Source: Algoriphagus sp. A40 (GTDB lineage: Bacteria > Bacteroidota > Bacteroidia > Cytophagales > Cyclobacteriaceae). Taken from it: a stretch of 64,000 nt of DNA. The DNA is taken from positions 248,001-312,000 of the forward strand of contig NZ_MUNY01000072.1 in NCBI RefSeq assembly GCF_002002735.1, in the 5' to 3' direction. The notes below the pieces were generated by a model. It ran no database searches. It was not told the DNA's origin and saw only the letters and a program-made list of their open reading frames with translations. The position numbers were made by a program, and so were the translations under genes. Positions 60,204 to 64,000 of this stretch are shown in pieces; within the stretch, counting starts at the first letter, position 1, and the number at the start of each line of letters is the position of its first letter.

Positions 60204-61096
60204 CAGCTGTGCTTTTTACCGACCCTTTTGATCACCCCTCCTTTTACTTCCTTGATGGTCTGCACATAAAAGAATGCCTTAGGGTCTATTTTTTGAATCG
60301 CATCTTTCATCCGGTGAACTTCCAACCTGGTGACCACTGTCATGATGATGTCGCAGGGGTGCTTGATATGAAATGTCTCAGGAAGATAACCCCTTTCACC
60401 TTTATAAACAGAAATTGCCTTCCCAAAATCCTTAACGATCAATTCCTTCACTTTGTCTTCTTCACGGGAAATAATCGTCAGGGCAGTGTATTCCTCAAAA
60501 CCTTCCACAACATAATCGGTCATTTTGATTGCTGTGAAATAAGTCAGAATGGAATACATGGCGGGTTCGATGCCAAAAAATGCCGCCGCGGCAAACATGA
60601 TCAGGGAATTCAAAAAAACCGTGATTTCACTGGCCGAAAGCGGGGAATTTTTTTGTACAAATTCAGTAATTACCTCAAACCCATCGATCAGTCCGCCTCC
60701 GCGAATGATTAAGCCGATCCCTAAACCCATCAGTATTCCACCAAAAACTGCAGCAAGGACAAAATCTTTCGTAATGGGACCAATATTCAAAAATTCGAGT
60801 ACAGCCACCAAAAGAAATACAGAGAAGGTAGATTGTACAGCGAAAGTCTTCCCAATTTTTTTCCATCCTAAGTATAAAAAAGGAATGTTAATTACAACTA
60901 ACAATACATTGAGGTTAATTCCATAATGGAGATTTGCAATGATGGCAATACCTGTCACTCCGCCATCCAAAAACTTATTGGGAAGCATAAATACTTCCAG
61001 TGAAATTGCGGCACAGAAGACACCTGCCACAATGTAAAAAATTGACATTGGGTCGAAAACTGCTTTCCAATCAACTTCTTGTTTATTAAGGTTCAT
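60203..61096 (-). CDS. YitT-family membrane protein (DUF161 + DUF2179)
   Basis: A 297-residue protein with about five membrane helices in the DUF161 part (FLDGGVTGIAIIANLHYGIN, GGILMGLGIGLIIRGGGLID). A cytoplasmic DUF2179 domain follows at the C-terminus (EYTALTIISREEDKVKELIV, then PCDIIMTVVTRLEVHRMKDA). The transported solute is not known. It lies upstream of and overlaps the HD gene, so the two are probably an operon. Confidence 0.92.
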   Translation of the reverse strand: MNLNKQEVDWKAVFDPMSIFYIVAGVFCAAISLEVFMLPNKFLDGGVTGIAIIANLHYGINLNVLLVVINIPFLYLGWKKIGKTFAVQSTFSVFLLVAVLEFLNIGPITKDFVLAAVFGGILMGLGIGLIIRGGGLIDGFEVITEFVQKNSPLSASEITVFLNSLIMFAAAAFFGIEPAMYSILTYFTAIKMTDYVVEGFEEYTALTIISREEDKVKELIVKDFGKAISVYKGERGYLPETFHIKHPCDIIMTVVTRLEVHRMKDAIQKIDPKAFFYVQTIKEVKGGVIKRVGKKHS

Positions 61097-61245
61097 TCTG
61101 CTTGCTTTTTAAAAAAGAACACGTTTTTAGCACCAATTAATATTGGTAAAATTTAAGCAAAAAGCCAAGGTACCCCAATTACAGCGTGAGAAATCTTTAA
61201 GAATTGGAGAATAATTCTTTTTACCCTCCTTATCGACTCAATTTT

Positions 61246-61848
61246 TTACCCTAGCCTTGGCAAGCTAAGCTTGTATTTCATGGCGATCATGCGGACGCTG
61301 ATGATTAGTGCCATCGAAATCAGCAAATTGTAGTTTCGCTCCACACCAAAATAGTCCAGAATCAGGTAAACCACCGCTCCGGCCAGACAGGCCGAGGCAT
61401 AGATCTCTTTTCGGAAAAGAATAGGGATTTCATTGGTCAGCGTGTCACGGATCACTCCGCCCATTACAGCCGAAAACATCCCCATAATCGCGGCTATTTC
61501 CGGTCTTACTCCCAAACTTAGGGCTTTTTCAACACCTAGTACGGTAAATAGGCCAATGCCCACCGTATCAAAAAAGAAGAAGGTTTTGCGGAGGCGACTC
61601 AGGATCGCCGGAAATATAAATGCTGTGAGAATTCCTGCTAAAATCGTGTAAAGCACCTGCACGTTTCCAATCCAAACCAGCGGATAGCTGTCCAGCAAAA
61701 TGTCCCGGAGAGTTCCACCTCCAATCGCAGTGATAAATCCTGTAAAGCCCGCTCCAAAAAGGTCATGCTCTTTTTCCCGGATGGCCAATGCACCTGAGAT
61801 GGCAAAAACAAAAGTACCGATCAGTTCGAATGCGTATTGGAGATCCAT
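61246..61848 (-). CDS. TRIC/UPF0126 (YadS-like) membrane channel protein
   Basis: A 200-residue membrane protein with about seven helices of the UPF0126 family. It shows the duplicated glycine-rich motifs FTGFITAIGGGTLRDILLDS and MFSAVMGGVIRDTLTNEIPI. Prokaryotic TRIC channels conduct monovalent cations, though some relatives are linked to amino-acid transport. Length is normal. It stands alone; the upstream gap holds two 7-nt repeat arrays. Confidence 0.92.
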   Translation of the reverse strand: MDLQYAFELIGTFVFAISGALAIREKEHDLFGAGFTGFITAIGGGTLRDILLDSYPLVWIGNVQVLYTILAGILTAFIFPAILSRLRKTFFFFDTVGIGLFTVLGVEKALSLGVRPEIAAIMGMFSAVMGGVIRDTLTNEIPILFRKEIYASACLAGAVVYLILDYFGVERNYNLLISMALIISVRMIAMKYKLSLPRLG

Positions 61849-61924
61849 GGATTAGGAGGAGGTTTTAAAAGTCAGGAATATGGGAAAGTGATTTTTTGAT
61901 TTATTGTCGAAGTAAAACTAATAG

Positions 61925-61952
61925 GACCGAAGACGGAAGACCGGAGACCGAA
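61925..61952. repeat. Array of four 7-nt units, consensus GACCGAA
   Basis: Four heptamers in exact phase; the first and fourth are GACCGAA, the second and third differ by one base each. It is GC-rich, unlike the other arrays, and lies 31 bases before a second array. Confidence 0.85.
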
Positions 61953-61983
61953 GTTTCTTCAAATCATAGCATGAGATTGGGAA

Positions 61984-62018
61984 GTCTTGTATCTTATATC
62001 TTGCATCTAATGTCTTAC
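61984..62018. repeat. Array of five 7-nt units, consensus RTCTTRY
   Basis: Five heptamers in exact phase, such as GTCTTGT and ATCTTAT; the fourth has two changes from consensus. It ends 2 bases before the stop codon of the methyltransferase gene (minus strand). Confidence 0.8.
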
Positions 62019-62020
62019 AA

Positions 62021-62635
62021 TCACATCTTCTCCATCACAAAGACTCCCATTGCCCGCTGCCCATGTACAAGCACGGATTTGGGATTTTCCAAATTTCGAA
62101 ATCCCATTTTCTCCAAGTTATCCACATGCATTTGGGTGAGCAAAAAGCGTGTAGATCCATCAGGGAGCAAGTATTTACCGTCATTCATCGGTAAACTTTC
62201 TTCAATTACTCCTCCAAAGCCGGTTGCCATACGGAACCAGAAAATTCCACCCGGTTTCAAAACGCGGTAGATTTCCCTGATCATTTGCCAGAAGTTATCC
62301 ACACTGTCTGCAAAATGTAATACTGCCGAACAAATAACCGCATCAAATGCACCGGCATGGAATGGAATGTCCTCCAATCTTCCAATCTGAAATCGGTGAA
62401 TATCGAAATCCGGATTCAGGCTCTTAGCCCGAAAGCGACAATATTGGATTGCCGTCTCATTCGGGTCAATCCCAAAAACCTGATAGCCCTGGTTGATAAA
62501 ATAAATGGTATTTCTCCCCTCCCCACATCCGGCATCCAGGATTTTCATTTCCTTGGAAAATCGACTTTTCAGGATTTGGTCCAGAAGATAGATATCCACA
62601 TTTCCGAGCAGACGATTGAGTTCAGTCGGTTCCAT
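62021..62635 (-). CDS. Class I SAM-dependent methyltransferase
   Basis: A 204-residue methyltransferase. The SAM-binding motif I is MKILDAGCGEGRNTIYF, with the acidic motif II at GIDPNE. Motif III-like AVICSAVLHFADSVDNFWQM and post-motifs REIYRVLKPGGIFWFRM follow. The substrate is unknown. Its start overlaps the stop region of the patatin-like gene by 14 bases, so they are co-transcribed. Confidence 0.92.
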   Translation of the reverse strand: MEPTELNRLLGNVDIYLLDQILKSRFSKEMKILDAGCGEGRNTIYFINQGYQVFGIDPNETAIQYCRFRAKSLNPDFDIHRFQIGRLEDIPFHAGAFDAVICSAVLHFADSVDNFWQMIREIYRVLKPGGIFWFRMATGFGGVIEESLPMNDGKYLLPDGSTRFLLTQMHVDNLEKMGFRNLENPKSVLVHGQRAMGVFVMEKM

Positions 62636-63524
62636 TTTCCAATTGATCTAGGGCAATTTTGGCTTTTTGTCGGCCGATTTCGATCATTTCGGCAGCCCGG
62701 TAAAATTCCAGGGTTCCGGCTTGCTTTCGGGAAATTCTCACAGTCACATCCACTGGATATTTTTCAATCAGCAACTCGCAAAATCTGTCCTGAAGTAACT
62801 CAAAGGAGCGTGTAATGATACTCAAAGAGCTCATAGAGGGAGATTTTTCTTTTTTTATTTCTTCAGGAAAATAATGTGTCATTTTTCTGTGGTAATCCTT
62901 TACCCAATTTGGAACTGAAATAAAGCTCTTCCCTTTTTCGTCTTTTTTGGGTGGCTCGACAAAAAGGTAATCAGGCCCATTGACTTCCACGACCACCAAA
63001 AGTCGGTTTTCATGGGTGGAAATGAGGGAGATCGGAACGGGATTCATGACTCCCCCGTCAATGTATTCGTGTCGATGGTGCTTGGCTGGCTGGAAAACAG
63101 ATGGAATACTTCCCGATGCCCGGATTGCTGCATACAGGCTCCCTTCCCTAAAAATGACTTCATTTCCACTTTTATAATCCACTGCGTTGCAGGAAAATGG
63201 GACCGTCAAATCCTCAATCTGGCAGTCGTTGACCACATTTTTTAAGGCATTATACACTTTTTCACCCTTTATAAATCCCCTGCTCGAAAATGTAAAATCC
63301 ATTAAAGAGAAAACGTCAATCCTGTCCAGGTTGCAAATCCAATCCTTGAACTCCGGCATTTTGCCGGCTGCATACATCCCGCCTACCAGGGCGCCCACAG
63401 AGCATCCGGCAATTTCAGCAATCTCGTAGCCGCGGTTTTCGAGCTCTTCGATGACACCTACATGCGCCAATCCTCTCGCTCCTCCGCTGCTCAAAACCAA
63501 TGAAACTGTTTTCTTTTTTGACAT
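62622..63524 (-). CDS. Patatin-like phospholipase family protein
   Basis: A 300-residue patatin-like lipase without membrane helices. The oxyanion loop is SSGGARGLAHVGVIEEL, the nucleophile Ser is in IAGCSVGALVGGMYAAG, and the catalytic Asp is in HEYIDGGVMNPVP. The serine-aspartate dyad is complete, so the protein should be an active lipid acyl hydrolase of RssA-like type. It overlaps the downstream methyltransferase gene. Confidence 0.93.
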   Translation of the reverse strand: MSKKKTVSLVLSSGGARGLAHVGVIEELENRGYEIAEIAGCSVGALVGGMYAAGKMPEFKDWICNLDRIDVFSLMDFTFSSRGFIKGEKVYNALKNVVNDCQIEDLTVPFSCNAVDYKSGNEVIFREGSLYAAIRASGSIPSVFQPAKHHRHEYIDGGVMNPVPISLISTHENRLLVVVEVNGPDYLFVEPPKKDEKGKSFISVPNWVKDYHRKMTHYFPEEIKKEKSPSMSSLSIITRSFELLQDRFCELLIEKYPVDVTVRISRKQAGTLEFYRAAEMIEIGRQKAKIALDQLENGTD

Positions 63525-63671
63525 ATATTTAGAGATTGAAAAAAGATCTTTAAATCAAAAATCACCAGCGAAACTGAGCTTGAGCAGAGCATCACATGCG
63601 GCGATATTCATTTAAATGCTAGATTCAATTTGCCTTTAAAAATCAAAAGTTATCCTACGAAAGTAAGCAAT

Positions 63672-64000
63672 ATGAGCCAATTTAAACCCTTTCACCTGGC
63701 ATTTCCAATCCGAGATATAGCCGAAACCCGTGCATTTTATGGCGATTTGTTAGGTTGCGACATCGGTCGAAGTACCGATAAATGGATCGATTTCAACTTC
63801 TTCGGTCATCAGCTTTCTGCCCATATCAAGCCTGATGAACTGGCAATTGCCAAGACCAATATAGTGGATGGGAAGTATGTTCCGGTACGTCATTTCGGGG
63901 CAATTTTGGGTTGGGATGAATGGCACGATCTTGCCGATAAGCTTAAAGCCCATGGGATCGAATTTGTGATTGAGCCCTATATCCGTTTCAAAGGCGAAGT
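63672..64000 (+). CDS. VOC-family (glyoxalase-fold) protein, N-terminal part, cut by window edge
   Basis: The first 109 codons of a vicinal-oxygen-chelate protein. It begins MSQFKPFHLAFPIRDIAETR and continues with FYGDLLGCDIGRSTDKWIDF, a first beta-alpha-beta-beta-beta unit with a His metal-ligand candidate in FHLAF. A second module starts at PVRHFGAILGWDEWHDLADK. Reading is open to base 64000 without a stop. Members are dioxygenases, glyoxalases or resistance proteins; function cannot be set from this part. Confidence 0.88.
   Translation, partial: MSQFKPFHLAFPIRDIAETRAFYGDLLGCDIGRSTDKWIDFNFFGHQLSAHIKPDELAIAKTNIVDGKYVPVRHFGAILGWDEWHDLADKLKAHGIEFVIEPYIRFKGE

Noticed and set aside
61132..61147. 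Palindrome ACCAAT-TAAT-ATTGGT upstream of the YitT-like gene
   Set aside because: A 6-bp stem in AT-rich sequence is expected by chance; no second copy or regulator gene nearby supports an operator.

Overview
The window looks like chromosomal DNA of a Bacteroidota member, most likely order Cytophagales and perhaps a Cyclobacteriaceae/Algoriphagus-like genus. This is an inference from gene families (long SecA without the zinc tail, TPR-CHAT protein next to an ECF sigma factor, GxxExxY protein, RES/Xre module), from a Bacteroidota-type promoter (TTG, 19 bases, TAnnTTTG) ahead of the first tRNA, and from moderate GC. No rRNA, integrase, transposase, prophage or CRISPR array was seen. It is mostly housekeeping DNA with small accessory inserts.

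Layout. 1-3000 (minus strand): start of mnmG, two parS centromere sites, ybeY, an anti-sigma-type ATPase, exonuclease III and two small genes. The parS pair beside mnmG suggests the chromosome-origin side of the genome. 3-8.5 kb (plus): comF, a YfiT/DinB protein, an MBOAT acyltransferase with an SGNH-like partner, a short-chain dehydrogenase and a hotdog thioesterase. 8.5-12.6 kb: TrmH-type methylase, mutS and a PAS-LuxR regulator. 12.66-13.4 kb: promoter, tRNA-Gly, tRNA-Leu, a broken GIY-YIG nuclease gene and a decayed second copy of the 3' half of tRNA-Leu carrying small palindromes. 13.5-21.7 kb: a TPR-CHAT protease-like gene, a serine hydrolase, an ECF sigma factor, a membrane TPR protein and a large lipoprotein. 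21.7-30.7 kb: MazG-like pyrophosphohydrolase, Tat-type superoxide dismutase, dapF, secA, SPOR lipoprotein, M20 amidohydrolase, S1/P1 nuclease and an orphan response regulator.

30.8-39.8 kb is more accessory: a Xre/RES toxin-antitoxin pair, a lipoprotein, DsbD, an M20 dipeptidase, a GxxExxY gene between 22-bp inverted repeats, a quinone oxidoreductase, a DUF4143-type ATPase whose start codon lies inside a long palindrome that also occurs just upstream, and an orphan gene. 39.8-52.5 kb: tRNA-Val with a truncated, palindrome-bearing 5' copy, uvrA, pnuC with a NadR-like kinase (NAD salvage), secreted hydrolases (beta-lactamase fold, S9, CE15-like, M28), a Tat-type FMN oxidase and an acetyltransferase.

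52.8-59.6 kb is a complete six-gene ebo cluster (eboA to eboF), a conserved but biochemically unsolved pathway. The window closes with an HD hydrolase, YitT and TRIC-like membrane proteins, a methyltransferase, a patatin-like lipase and the start of a VOC-family gene.

The signals least explained by ordinary annotation are: (i) the tRNA-Leu/GIY-YIG cassette; (ii) palindromes of about 19 nt sitting inside RNA hairpins of decayed tRNA copies and a terminator; (iii) five intergenic arrays with an exact 7-nt period, each with its own consensus; (iv) the palindrome over the ATPase start codon; (v) the inverted repeats around the GxxExxY gene; and (vi) the ebo cluster.
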